45,432 nt of DNA from Alphaproteobacteria bacterium UBA6149 (GTDB lineage Bacteria > Pseudomonadota > Alphaproteobacteria > Rickettsiales > UBA998): assembly GCA_002423155.1 (NCBI GenBank), contig DIUV01000012.1:59688-105119 (forward strand), read 5' to 3'. Position 1 is the stretch's first letter. Each line of letters starts with the position of its first letter. A program made the translations under genes and the position numbers. Shown in pieces: positions 17,313 to 25,831 of this stretch. The notes under the pieces are model-generated. The model had not been told where the DNA came from. It searched no databases and saw only the letters and a program-made list of their open reading frames with translations.

Positions 17313-18377
17313 ATGCCGGCTAATTTTACAAAGAAATCTCAGCTTTCCCATATCAATGTATTGGTTATGGATGCAGATAGTCGCATTGCCACTTTACTAC
17401 GCAATGTTTTGACCAATCTTGGCTTTGGCAAAATTTATACCGCCAATAGCGGAACCGCAGGAATGCAGATTCTCAATGCAAACTCCATAGATTTGATTAT
17501 CACCGATTGGGACATGGAACCCATGAACGGCATTGATTTTATCAAACATATTCGCACCAATAATGTATCCATCAATCGCATGATTCCCATTATTATGCTC
17601 ACCGGAAAAAGCAACCGCCAACATGTGGAGTTCGCTCGAGATGCAGGCATGACCGAGTTTGTAGTTAAACCTTTTTCCGTGCAGACTTTATGCAATCACA
17701 TAATGCTGGTAGTAGAACATCCGCGTAATTTTATCATGGCATCAAATTTTGCTGGTCCCTGCCGCCGCCGTCGCAATCTATCGCCTGATGGGGTTGAAGA
17801 TCGGCGCAAAGAAATAACCGATGAGCATATAGTAGCAAAAAAAGGTCCCGCGACTATTTTACGCATAGATGATCAAAAAATCGTCTGCTTTGAGCCTAAT
17901 TATGAACTTAAAGAAAAAATTGTTGATAAGGCTCGGGAAAAAACCATATTTTCTTCCGCCAGCGTACAAATGGCGCAAACTTTAATAGAAAGCTATTGCG
18001 AAAATTTTCTCGAATGGGCAAAAGAAGATATCGCCAATCTCGAAAAACATTATGCGCAATTACAAACAAATGGGGCGTGCAACTCAGAAAACATCAAGGA
18101 AATTCAAGACTGTGCGTTGCTAATCAAATCTCGGGCAGGAACTTTTGGCTTTGATCTTGCCTCTTGCGTAGCGGATTTGCTGGTAAAAACCTGTGAAAAC
18201 AAATCTGCGGATAATCACAAATTATTTAGCTCAGTAATTCACCAACATATAAACGCTCTACAAGTCATATTTTTACAAAAAATCAAGGGCAATGGGGCAG
18301 AAATGGGAACGGAGTTACTTGACGGTTTATTTTTTATAGCTAATAAGTTAGAGGATAAAACCAACCCCTCTTTATAA
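17313..18377 (+). CDS. Response regulator: receiver plus degenerate Hpt-like domain
   Basis: 354 residues. The N-terminal receiver domain has all key positions: Asp20/Asp22, phospho-acceptor Asp65 (TDWDM), Thr97 (MLTGK) and Lys119 (VVKPF). It is followed by the basic segment CRRRRNLSPDGVEDRRKE, seen in a group of alphaproteobacterial receiver proteins. The C-terminal part (about 220-340) looks like an Hpt-type helical bundle, but where relatives have His-x-x-Lys-Gly before a GTFG motif this protein has LLIKSRAGTFG, so the phosphorylatable His seems to be replaced by Leu. No output DNA-binding domain and no partner kinase are in the window. Confidence 0.85.
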   Translation: MPANFTKKSQLSHINVLVMDADSRIATLLRNVLTNLGFGKIYTANSGTAGMQILNANSIDLIITDWDMEPMNGIDFIKHIRTNNVSINRMIPIIMLTGKSNRQHVEFARDAGMTEFVVKPFSVQTLCNHIMLVVEHPRNFIMASNFAGPCRRRRNLSPDGVEDRRKEITDEHIVAKKGPATILRIDDQKIVCFEPNYELKEKIVDKAREKTIFSSASVQMAQTLIESYCENFLEWAKEDIANLEKHYAQLQTNGACNSENIKEIQDCALLIKSRAGTFGFDLASCVADLLVKTCENKSADNHKLFSSVIHQHINALQVIFLQKIKGNGAEMGTELLDGLFFIANKLEDKTNPSL

Positions 18378-18387
18378 AGAACCCCAA

Positions 18388-19554
18388 ATGCCCCACACAC
18401 TACTACTATCTAAGCTCGCAGAAATTAGAACCCCAGCCTATGTTGCAAATGCTCACCAGATAAAAAACAATCTCTCGGGACTAGAAAATATCCGCAAAGA
18501 ATCGGGCTTAGAAATTCTTTATGCTATTAAAGCTTGCCCGTTTTATAACTTATTTTCCCTTATGAGCGATTATTTAGATGGCTCTACCGCAAGCGGATTA
18601 TATGAAGCACGCTTGGGCAGCCAATATTTTGGCAAACAAGTACATGTATTCTGCCCTGCTTATACCAACACAGAAATTCAAGAATTAATTAAAATCAAGC
18701 CCATCCATGTATATTTTAATTCTGCGGCACAATTACAACTTTATGCGCCGATTATAAAAGCCGCCCATCCAGATAATAAGGTGGGATTACGCGTAAATCC
18801 TGCGCTTTCTTCTACCCGCCATGCCCAATATGACCCCTGCCGCCGCGGCTCGCATCTAGGCGTTCCCAAAGAACAATTAGATAATATAAATTGGGATTTG
18901 GTCGATGTTTTGCACGTCCATGCGCTATGTGAGAATCTGGCAGAGGATTCCGCTCGCCTAATCAATCACGTGGCAATAAATTTTGCTCCTTGGCTTGCCC
19001 GAGTTAGCCAAGTAAATTTTGGCGGCGGACATTTTATTACCCATGCGGATTATAATGCACAAATATTAGTCGATGCGGTTATAAATTTTCGCAAAAAATT
19101 CCCCCATATACAACCAATTATCGAACCCGGCGCCGCAATGGTATTAAATGCAGGCTATCTGGTAACTACTATTTTAGAAATCGTAGAAAATGACGGCATA
19201 AAAACCGCGATATTAGATGCCTCCGCCAACTCTCACGTTCCCGATATTATCAAAGCAGGAGTGCGCTTAAGAATAGTAGGAGCAGATGATGCCGGACCAC
19301 ATCAATATACATTTTCGGGGCGCACCTGCATGGCTTGCGATATTTGGGGGGAATATAGCTTCTCTAAACCATTAGAAGTAGGGATGAAGCTTGCATTTAT
19401 TGATGGTTTGCAATATTCACTAGGCGAAGCAAATTGGTTTAATGGTCATCCACGACCAGATTTAGGAATAATAAAAGCAGATAATTCTTACGAAATCATT
19501 CGCCAATTCACTTACGAAGATTTTGTAAGTAATGTCGGGAAATATCCATATTAA
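18388..19554 (+). CDS. nspC: Carboxy(nor)spermidine decarboxylase
   Basis: PLP-dependent fold-III decarboxylase, 388 residues, removing the carboxyl group from carboxynorspermidine or carboxyspermidine. The PLP-binding lysine is Lys48 in EILYAIKAC; the phosphate-binding glycines are in NFGGGHFIT (about 210-218), EPGAAMV follows (246-252), and Cys314 in GRTCMACDIWG fits the catalytic cysteine of this family, with DGLQYSLGEANWFNG near the end. It is followed 27 bases later by the dehydrogenase that makes its substrate. Spermidine rather than norspermidine is the more likely product in alphaproteobacteria (inference). Confidence 0.93.
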   Translation: MPHTLLLSKLAEIRTPAYVANAHQIKNNLSGLENIRKESGLEILYAIKACPFYNLFSLMSDYLDGSTASGLYEARLGSQYFGKQVHVFCPAYTNTEIQELIKIKPIHVYFNSAAQLQLYAPIIKAAHPDNKVGLRVNPALSSTRHAQYDPCRRGSHLGVPKEQLDNINWDLVDVLHVHALCENLAEDSARLINHVAINFAPWLARVSQVNFGGGHFITHADYNAQILVDAVINFRKKFPHIQPIIEPGAAMVLNAGYLVTTILEIVENDGIKTAILDASANSHVPDIIKAGVRLRIVGADDAGPHQYTFSGRTCMACDIWGEYSFSKPLEVGMKLAFIDGLQYSLGEANWFNGHPRPDLGIIKADNSYEIIRQFTYEDFVSNVGKYPY

Positions 19555-19581
19555 AAATATCCATAAAATCAAGGGAAGAAA

Positions 19582-20772
19582 ATGGGAAATGTCTTAATTA
19601 TTGGCGCTGGTGCCGCAGGCAGCGTGGCAGCAAAAAAATGTGCAATGGATGCTAGTTTTACTAAAATTCACGTAGCATCACGCACTTTGTCTAAATGCGA
19701 GAAGATCCAAAAAGAATGCGTGCGCCCCATTAGCATTTCGCAGTTAGATGCTGATAATACCGACGACATCATCAAGCTGATTGAACAAGTAAAACCAGAT
19801 ATCGTGGTAAATCTCGCCCTACCCTATCAAGATTTAACCATCATGGATGCTTGTTTAGCAACCGGCGTTGCCTATTTAGACACCGCCAATTATGAGCCAA
19901 TTGACGAAGCTAAATTCACTTATGAATATCAATGGCCTTATCATGACAAATTCAAAGAAAAAGGCATAATGGCAATCTTAGGCTGCGGCTTTGACCCCGG
20001 AGTTACCAATATTTATTGCGCTTACGCCCAAGAACATCTCTTTGATGAAATTCATTATGTAGATATTATTGACTGCAACGCCGGTGACCACGGACAAGCC
20101 TTCGCCACCAATTTCAACTTAGAAATAAACTTACGCGAAGTAACCCAACGCGGCAAATATTGGGAAAGCGGAGAGTGGATGGAAATTGACGCTTTAAGTA
20201 TCTCAAAAATGATTGATTTCCCCGGAGTGGGCGAGAAAAAAGCTTATTTGATTTATCACGAAGAAGAAGAATCCTTAGTGAAAAATATTCGCGGACTAAA
20301 ACGCATTCGCTTTTGGATGACTTTTTCCGATAATTACATCAAGCATTTAGATGTATTACAAAATGTCGGCATGACGCGGATTGACCCGATAAAATATGAG
20401 GGAATGGATATTGTTCCGCTACAATTCCTCAAAGCTTTAATGCCTGAGCCCTCTTCTTTGGCAGAAAACTACACTGGCAAAACCTCGATTGGTACGATTA
20501 TTGAGGGCATCAAAGACGGCAAGCAAAAGAAAATATTGATTTATAATGTCTGCGAACATGAAGAATGTAACCGCGAAGTGGGCGCACAAGCGGTGTCTTA
20601 TACTACGGGCGTTCCGGCAGTAGTGGGTGCGAAGATGTTTTTGCAAGGCAAATGGGCAGGCAAAGGCGTGTTCAATGTGGAGCAACTACCAGCCACGCCA
20701 TTCTTAGAAGAAGTCGCCAAACAGGGCTTGCCGTGGCATATTAAAGAGCTAGAAGTTGGTTTGGGAGATTAA
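19582..20772 (+). CDS. Carboxy(nor)spermidine synthase (saccharopine dehydrogenase family)
   Basis: 396 residues. An N-terminal Rossmann fold (LIIGAGAAGSVAAKKC) and the saccharopine dehydrogenase pattern (NLALPYQDLTIMDACLATG, then YLDTANYEP and GCGFDPGVTNIYCAY) identify the family. In this context it is the enzyme that joins a diamine such as putrescine to aspartate semialdehyde and reduces the adduct with NADPH. AAGGGAAG lies a few bases before the ATG. True lysine biosynthetic saccharopine dehydrogenase is less likely because the decarboxylase and agmatinase are its direct neighbours. Confidence 0.92.
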   Translation: MGNVLIIGAGAAGSVAAKKCAMDASFTKIHVASRTLSKCEKIQKECVRPISISQLDADNTDDIIKLIEQVKPDIVVNLALPYQDLTIMDACLATGVAYLDTANYEPIDEAKFTYEYQWPYHDKFKEKGIMAILGCGFDPGVTNIYCAYAQEHLFDEIHYVDIIDCNAGDHGQAFATNFNLEINLREVTQRGKYWESGEWMEIDALSISKMIDFPGVGEKKAYLIYHEEEESLVKNIRGLKRIRFWMTFSDNYIKHLDVLQNVGMTRIDPIKYEGMDIVPLQFLKALMPEPSSLAENYTGKTSIGTIIEGIKDGKQKKILIYNVCEHEECNREVGAQAVSYTTGVPAVVGAKMFLQGKWAGKGVFNVEQLPATPFLEEVAKQGLPWHIKELEVGLGD

Positions 20773-20774
20773 GC

Positions 20775-21671
20775 ATGGCATTACCAGAAGCACTGCCTTC
20801 CGAGCAAGGTTTCCTCGGACTTCCCCCCGAAGACGCGGTATCTTTCAACGAAGCGCAAGCAGTTATCATCCCCTTTGGCTTAGAAGGTTCGGTTAGTTAT
20901 GGCGGCGGAACTAAGCTTGCACCACAGGCGATGATTGCCGCTTCCCCACAACTGGAATTATTTGATGAGGAATTTTGGTGCGAGCCTTTTCGTAAATATG
21001 GAGTGGTGACTCTGCCGGAACCAAAAATTGACCATACAAAAATCCCCGAAGCTTTAAAACAACTGGAAGATTTGGTGGAAGGCGTGCTAGCCGCAGGCAA
21101 GTTCCCCATGACTTTTGGGGGTGAACATTCCATCACCGCCGGCACGATCCGCCCGTTTGCTAAGCGTTATGATAATCTGGCGGTTCTACATTTTGATGCG
21201 CATGCCGATTTGCGCGATGGTTATCTGGGCGAACATTATTCCCATGCGGCGGCTTTACGCCGGGTGATGGATCATGAACATATCACCTTGGTTTCGTGCG
21301 GCATTCGCAATATTTCCGCCTCAGAAATTCCTTTTTTAGAAGCAAATCGGCACCGCCTGCACATTCATTGGGCGCATGATAAAAACAACTGGAATATCGA
21401 AGATATCATCGCGCCTTTAATCGGCAAACCGGTATATCTAACTTTCGATGTCGATGGGTTTGACAGCTCGCTTATGTCTGCCACCGGCACTCCCGAACCG
21501 GGTGGGCTATTTTGGGATGACGCCATAAAAATCATCCGCGCCGCCAGCAAGGCCTGCCACATAGTCGGCGCAGATGTGAATGAACTAAGCCCCCGACCAG
21601 AATTACACGCTTGCGACTTTCTTGCGGCGAAATTAGCTTATAAAATACTTAATCATGCACTGGCAAAGTAA
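20775..21671 (+). CDS. speB: Agmatinase
   Basis: Binuclear manganese ureohydrolase of 298 residues, converting agmatine to putrescine and urea. Predicted metal ligands are visible: His118 (GGEHSIT), Asp141/His143/Asp145 (HFDAHADLRDGY), Asp225/Asp227 (FDVDGFDSS). SATGTPEPGG and an SCGIRN stretch are also typical. It starts two bases after the previous stop with GGGAG upstream, so the three genes form one operon: agmatine to putrescine to carboxyspermidine to spermidine. No arginine decarboxylase lies in the window. Another ureohydrolase specificity cannot be fully excluded. Confidence 0.92.
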   Translation: MALPEALPSEQGFLGLPPEDAVSFNEAQAVIIPFGLEGSVSYGGGTKLAPQAMIAASPQLELFDEEFWCEPFRKYGVVTLPEPKIDHTKIPEALKQLEDLVEGVLAAGKFPMTFGGEHSITAGTIRPFAKRYDNLAVLHFDAHADLRDGYLGEHYSHAAALRRVMDHEHITLVSCGIRNISASEIPFLEANRHRLHIHWAHDKNNWNIEDIIAPLIGKPVYLTFDVDGFDSSLMSATGTPEPGGLFWDDAIKIIRAASKACHIVGADVNELSPRPELHACDFLAAKLAYKILNHALAK

Positions 21672-21677
21672 CTCGTA

Positions 21678-21974
21678 ATGGCAAATAATATCGAGTTATT
21701 TCCTTTTGGCTTCGAATGGGATATAAATAAGGATGAGAGTAACAAGCTAAAACACGGAATAAGCTTCTCTAGTGCTGCCAAAATATTTTTGGAAACCACG
21801 CTTGAAAAAGACGTGGTGCATATAAGTGGCGAAGAGCGCGTGGTAGCTATCGGAACAGTAAAGGGTAGGTTCATAGCTGTAATTTTTACTAGGCGCGGCG
21901 CAAACAGAAGAATTATTTCGGCAAGAAAAGCACGAATAAACGAGGTAAAAGATTATGAACAACGATATGAATGA
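21678..21974 (+). CDS. brnT: BrnT-family toxin (module 1)
   Basis: 98-residue protein with the BrnT pattern: FEWDINKDESNKLKHGISF near the N terminus, a central EERVVAIG-V strand, and RRIISARKA near the C terminus. BrnT toxins are RelE-like ribonucleases that stop translation and are held by BrnA. The gene begins six bases after the speB stop and overlaps the antitoxin by 20 bases. The ribosome-binding site is weak, so it may be translated partly by coupling to speB. Confidence 0.9.
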   Translation: MANNIELFPFGFEWDINKDESNKLKHGISFSSAAKIFLETTLEKDVVHISGEERVVAIGTVKGRFIAVIFTRRGANRRIISARKARINEVKDYEQRYE

Positions 21975-22227
21975 AGAAGATTGGAAGCGGTTTGACGCTA
22001 TAAAAGATACGGAAATAACTGCTTCTATATCCAACGACGAAGATTGGCGTGATATTAACTTGTCAGAAAAATTAGGTTGGAAAGTAGTGCAGCCAGATGG
22101 CAGTACAATTTTTCCACTTACTCTGGACGCAAAACTTACAAAATTTATACAAGATACTCATCTTGATTATCAGATTTTTCTAACTGGCGTTCTCAAAGAG
22201 TATGCTGAGAAACAACAAAAATTATAA
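21955..22227 (+). CDS. brnA: BrnA-family antitoxin (module 1)
   Basis: 90-residue partner of the preceding BrnT, whose end it overlaps. The N terminus is acidic; the C terminus (STIFPLTLDAKLTKFIQDT, then YQIFLTGVLKEYAEKQ) resembles the ribbon-helix-helix part of BrnA, in which a beta strand and two helices bind the operon's own promoter. A second in-frame ATG at 21967 would leave 86 residues. The antitoxin lies downstream of the toxin, as is usual for BrnTA. Confidence 0.85.
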   Translation: MNNDMNEEDWKRFDAIKDTEITASISNDEDWRDINLSEKLGWKVVQPDGSTIFPLTLDAKLTKFIQDTHLDYQIFLTGVLKEYAEKQQKL

Positions 22228-22237
22228 GGAATAAAAC

Positions 22238-22972
22238 ATGTTCAACCTAGCAGGAAAAACCGCACTGGTAACGGGTGCAAGTGGCGGAATTGGTGAAGCA
22301 ATCGCGCAGATGCTTGATGCAGCAGGTGCAAATGTAGCTATTTCTGGCACACGCATGGAAAAACTGGAAGAAGTAGCCAGCGGAATGCGCACTGCGGAAC
22401 TAATTGCCTGTAATTTGAGCGACGGGGAACAGGTGGGCAAACTCATTGCCCAGACAGAAGAAAAACTCGGCAAAATTGATATTTTAGTAAATAATGCCGG
22501 CATTACCAAAGATGGTCTGGCGATGCGCATGAAAGACGAAGATTGGCAAGCCGTCTTAAACGTCAACCTCACCGCCAGCTTCCGCCTTAGCCGCGACGTA
22601 TTGAAAAACATGATGAAAAACCGTTTTGGGCGCATTATCAATATCACTTCCGTAGTCGGCGTCATGGGCAATCCCGGACAAGCAAATTACTGCGCCGCCA
22701 AGGCAGGCATTATTGGCATGTCCAAATCCATCGCCGCGGAAGTAGCCTCTCGCGGCATCACCGTAAACTGCGTCGCCCCCGGATTTATCAAAACCCCGAT
22801 GACCGAAGCATTAAACGAAGCCCAGAGCGAACGCATCACCAACAATATTCCTGCCGGGCGTTTTGGCTTACCCCAAGACATCGCCCATGCAGTGCATTTT
22901 CTTGCCAGCGATGCGGCGAGTTATATTACGGGGCAGACTATTCATGTTAATGGTGGGTTGTTGATGGTTTAA
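22238..22972 (+). CDS. fabG: 3-oxoacyl-[acyl-carrier-protein] reductase
   Basis: NADPH-dependent short-chain dehydrogenase of fatty acid elongation, 244 residues. TGASGGIG (residues 12-19) binds the cofactor, NNAG is at 85-88, and the catalytic Ser138, Tyr151 and Lys155 fall at the same numbers as in E. coli FabG. AAGGA precedes the ATG. Usually fabG lies between fabD and acpP; here it stands alone, with a toxin-antitoxin pair on each side, so either the fab cluster was split or this is a second FabG-like copy. Confidence 0.93.
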   Translation: MFNLAGKTALVTGASGGIGEAIAQMLDAAGANVAISGTRMEKLEEVASGMRTAELIACNLSDGEQVGKLIAQTEEKLGKIDILVNNAGITKDGLAMRMKDEDWQAVLNVNLTASFRLSRDVLKNMMKNRFGRIINITSVVGVMGNPGQANYCAAKAGIIGMSKSIAAEVASRGITVNCVAPGFIKTPMTEALNEAQSERITNNIPAGRFGLPQDIAHAVHFLASDAASYITGQTIHVNGGLLMV

Positions 22973-23024
22973 ACGTGGGCACATTTGTGTTTACATTTGT
23001 GTGTCTTTATGATAGGATTCATCT

Positions 23025-23333
23025 ATGAAATTGCCAATAGCAGGCTTTGAATGGGACGATGGAAATATTTCCAAATGCCAAAAACATGGTCTGTCTATAA
23101 ACGAAATAGAAGCATTCTTAAAACAAGATAACAATATAATCGTGGCGGATTTCAAGCATTCAGACTCCAATGAGCAACGCCTAATTGCCGCTGGAATCAT
23201 TGAAAATAAACGCGTATTTGTTGGTTTTACTTTGCGTTCCAGAGAAAATGGAATTTTTATACGCCCCATAAGTGCACGCTATATGAGAGAAAAAGAGGCT
23301 ATCCGCTATGAACAAGCAACTACCAAATATTAA
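23025..23333 (+). CDS. brnT: BrnT-family toxin (module 2)
   Basis: 102-residue BrnT-like protein: FEWDDGNISKCQKHGLSINE at the N terminus, NEQRLIAAGIIENKRVFVGFT in the middle, and RPISARYMREKE near the end. It is clearly diverged from module 1 (few identical residues outside the motifs), so the two modules are not a recent duplication. It overlaps the antitoxin gene by 26 bases. Confidence 0.88.
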   Translation: MKLPIAGFEWDDGNISKCQKHGLSINEIEAFLKQDNNIIVADFKHSDSNEQRLIAAGIIENKRVFVGFTLRSRENGIFIRPISARYMREKEAIRYEQATTKY

Positions 23334-23577
23334 AACTGACGATGAACTCGCGGATTTTATGGAAGGGGATTTAACTGAGTATCTACAACCAGAAAAATTT
23401 TACCCCACCCAGTTTACCTTTACCGCTTCTTTGGAAGATTTGCCCAAGACAGAAAATGTCCATGTACGTTTTTCCAAACAATTATTAGAGGCGGTAAAGG
23501 CAAAAGCCGCAAGCAAAGGCATTAGTTATCAAAAATATATTCGCCGAATTCTGGAAACATCACTAGCAGAAGCTTAG
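23308..23577 (+). CDS. CopG/BrnA-type antitoxin (module 2)
   Basis: 89 residues. An acidic N-terminal half (DDELADFMEGDLTEYL) is followed by a ribbon-helix-helix segment (NVHVRFSKQLLEAVKAKAAS, then GISYQKYIRRILETSLAEA). This is the CopG-family antitoxin type often paired with BrnT. The start lies inside the end of the toxin frame. The RHH domain probably binds the promoter upstream of 23025. Confidence 0.87.
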   Translation: MNKQLPNIKTDDELADFMEGDLTEYLQPEKFYPTQFTFTASLEDLPKTENVHVRFSKQLLEAVKAKAASKGISYQKYIRRILETSLAEA

Positions 23578-23581
23578 AATC

Positions 23582-23947
23582 TCATGGCACACCAACAGGC
23601 AAAACCAAAGAAATATTAGAATAAGACACACTCGGAACCAAGCGACCAGACTCTTTGTGTAAATCTACTAACCCATAGCTTGCCATAGTTTTTAATGTCC
23701 GCGATAGATTAGATTTTTTGCGACCAGTCTTTTCGGCAAGCTCGGTGAGAGAAAGTGTTTTTGTTTGTGCAATTAATTCTAATAAAGCACGATTTTTATC
23801 CGATAATATCTTTGCCACACTTTCAATGCTTAAAAACCACACGCTCGGCTCATCCTGCCCCACTTTAATCGTACCTTTAGCAATCGCAACAGTACGCGCT
23901 TTCATATCAGCGTAACTGGCAATCCCTATTCGCAAAGTGTTTTTCAT
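23582..23947 (-). CDS. Winged-helix antitoxin, TumA-like (HVO_A0114 type)
   Basis: 121 residues with a MarR-like winged helix: NRALLELIAQTKTLSLTELA, the recognition helix region GRKKSNLSRTLKTMASYGLV, and a wing. The N-terminal part (RIGIASYADMKARTVAIAKG) is typical of the HVO_A0114 putative DNA-binding family paired with DUF6516/TumE toxins. Its ATG overlaps the TGA of the upstream toxin gene. It converges with the brnTA module on the other strand, leaving four bases between the two genes. Confidence 0.85.
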   Translation of the reverse strand: MKNTLRIGIASYADMKARTVAIAKGTIKVGQDEPSVWFLSIESVAKILSDKNRALLELIAQTKTLSLTELAEKTGRKKSNLSRTLKTMASYGLVDLHKESGRLVPSVSYSNISLVLPVGVP

Positions 23948-24288
23948 AATATGCCCCGTTCTTTTAAAATTACATCTACAACCGCCCAGAAATCTTCTAA
24001 AAGCGCAGCTGCATCTTTATATTCATAGGGCTTAACTGTCTTGAATCTATGAATATGGTCTTGGGTTTCCTTTGAACCTTTGACTTTATGTGCATTATCA
24101 AACCCGGCCAATCGCTCGCCCGAAGCGGCATGTAAAGTTAAAGAATAACTCAAACCATGCGGTCTCTCGACACTTGCTGGAACCTGCCAAACATCAAACT
24201 TAACCCAATGTCCTGCCAGTTCATCAACCACAAGAATCAAGCCATTAAGATCCAGCAGACCATCTAAACTACGATCTAAATTGCCCAT
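23944..24288 (-). CDS. TumE-like toxin (DUF6516)
   Basis: 114 residues from the ATG at 24288, which has AGG seven bases upstream; an in-frame TTG at 24294 is less likely. The core block HRFKTVKPYEYKDAAALLEDFW near the C terminus and SYSLTLHA in the middle match the DUF6516/TumE toxin pattern as I know it. TumE works with the helix-turn-helix antitoxin encoded directly downstream; the order toxin then antitoxin agrees. The molecular target of the family is not known to me. Confidence 0.82.
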   Translation of the reverse strand: MGNLDRSLDGLLDLNGLILVVDELAGHWVKFDVWQVPASVERPHGLSYSLTLHAASGERLAGFDNAHKVKGSKETQDHIHRFKTVKPYEYKDAAALLEDFWAVVDVILKERGIL

Positions 24289-24343
24289 AAACAACCTAGT
24301 ATGTCACCTATGTTATCACCAACTGATAACTTACGCAAGCATC

Positions 24344-25765
24344 TTAATGATACCCACCACTCGGCGCATCCAAATCTTGGCTCACTCCACTAACAATTAA
24401 TTGCTCACTAACCATAGCTTTTAGCCGCTCCAACGCCGCAAGACTTTGTGCTTCACAGCGGATAATCACCGCCGCTTGCGTGTTAGAAGCGCGAGCTAGC
24501 CACCAGCCACCTTCAGCTTTTACGCGCACGCCATCTACTTCATTCACTTCGAAAGCAGTTTTTTTCAAACGATCGCGAATTTCTTCTACTAGAGCGAATT
24601 TGCGCGATTCTTCGCAGTCAATGCGGATTTCGGGAGTGTTGAAAATTTCCGGCAGTCCTTCGCGCATTTGTGCTAAGCTTTGCGGAGCGTGTGCCAATAA
24701 ATTAAGCAAGCGCACAGCGGCATAGAGCCCATCATCATAGCCATAATAACCATCGGCGAAGAAGATATGTCCGCTCATCTCACCGGCTAATGCCGCTTTA
24801 GTTTCTGCCATTTTGGCTTTTATCAGCGAGTGCCCGGTTTTCCACATTAGCGGATTTCCGCCATTTGCGGCCACATCATCAAACAAGGTTTGGCTGGCTT
24901 TTACATCAGCAATAATAGTTGCGCCTTTATTGCGCGATAGGATTTCACGGGCAAAGAACATCACTAATTGATCACCCCACACCACTTTCCCTTGTGCATC
25001 CACGGCGCCAATCCGATCACCATCTCCATCGAAAGCAATGCCTAAATCGGCTTTTTCGAGCTTTACCTTGGCAATTAAATCTTGCAGATTTTCTTCTACT
25101 GAAGGATCTGGGTGGTGATTGGGGAAATTTCCGTCTAATTCAGCAAAGAGAGTGAAATGTTTTCCGGGTAATTTCGCCGCGAGTTTGCTCATCACTTCCC
25201 CCGTTGCCCCATTACCAGCATCCCAAACCACGGTTAAATCTTTGGCGTTCTCACCCTGAAAACCTTGTATTAAGCGAGTTACATAATCTTCCAACACAGG
25301 AATTTCGGTTTTGCTGCCCGTACCATCCAGTAAATCACCTTTTTTGGTCATTTCACCTAGGGCAAAAATATCCTCGCCAAAGAAAGGCTTGGTGCCCAAA
25401 GTCATTTTGAAGCCATTATGAGTGGGGGGATTATGCGAACCGGTTACCATAATTCCACCATCGGCTTGTAAATGATACACGGAGAAATAAAGCATCGGAG
25501 TTGGCCCCACCCCTACATCTAATATATACGCCCCTGCGGACATCATACCTTCGATAAGTTTTTGTGACAAAGGCGGTGAACTCAAACGCGCATCTCGCGC
25601 AATGGCGATTTTGGGATTGGGATTATTTTTCTCGCGAATGATACGCGTAGCATAAGCTTTTCCCAAAAAGTAAGCATCTTGTTCCGACAGGCTTTCATTA
25701 TAAATACCCCGAACATCATAAGCGCGTAAAATAGATGGGTTAAATTCATGCGTTTTTTGTATCAT
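24344..25765 (-). CDS. Phosphomannomutase/phosphoglucomutase
   Basis: Alpha-D-phosphohexomutase of 473 residues, interconverting mannose-6-P and mannose-1-P (or the glucose forms). Phospho-serine Ser110 is in VTGSHNPPTHNG, the metal loop is DGDGDR (Asp246, 248, 250), and the C-terminal phosphate-binding RASNTQAAVIIRCEA is present. It is the AlgC/ManB type by length and motifs. The divergent neighbour makes GDP-mannose from mannose-1-P, so together they supply sugar nucleotides for envelope polysaccharide. Confidence 0.93.
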   Translation of the reverse strand: MIQKTHEFNPSILRAYDVRGIYNESLSEQDAYFLGKAYATRIIREKNNPNPKIAIARDARLSSPPLSQKLIEGMMSAGAYILDVGVGPTPMLYFSVYHLQADGGIMVTGSHNPPTHNGFKMTLGTKPFFGEDIFALGEMTKKGDLLDGTGSKTEIPVLEDYVTRLIQGFQGENAKDLTVVWDAGNGATGEVMSKLAAKLPGKHFTLFAELDGNFPNHHPDPSVEENLQDLIAKVKLEKADLGIAFDGDGDRIGAVDAQGKVVWGDQLVMFFAREILSRNKGATIIADVKASQTLFDDVAANGGNPLMWKTGHSLIKAKMAETKAALAGEMSGHIFFADGYYGYDDGLYAAVRLLNLLAHAPQSLAQMREGLPEIFNTPEIRIDCEESRKFALVEEIRDRLKKTAFEVNEVDGVRVKAEGGWWLARASNTQAAVIIRCEAQSLAALERLKAMVSEQLIVSGVSQDLDAPSGGYH

Positions 25766-25831
25766 TTTTGAACTCCAATGTTTAATATCAAATCTAGTTA
25801 TTATTTTTAGTGCGTTAGTATCTTAATTGTT

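Noticed and set aside
19582..20772. Lysine-pathway saccharopine dehydrogenase
   Set aside because: The operon with carboxyspermidine decarboxylase and agmatinase points to polyamine synthesis.
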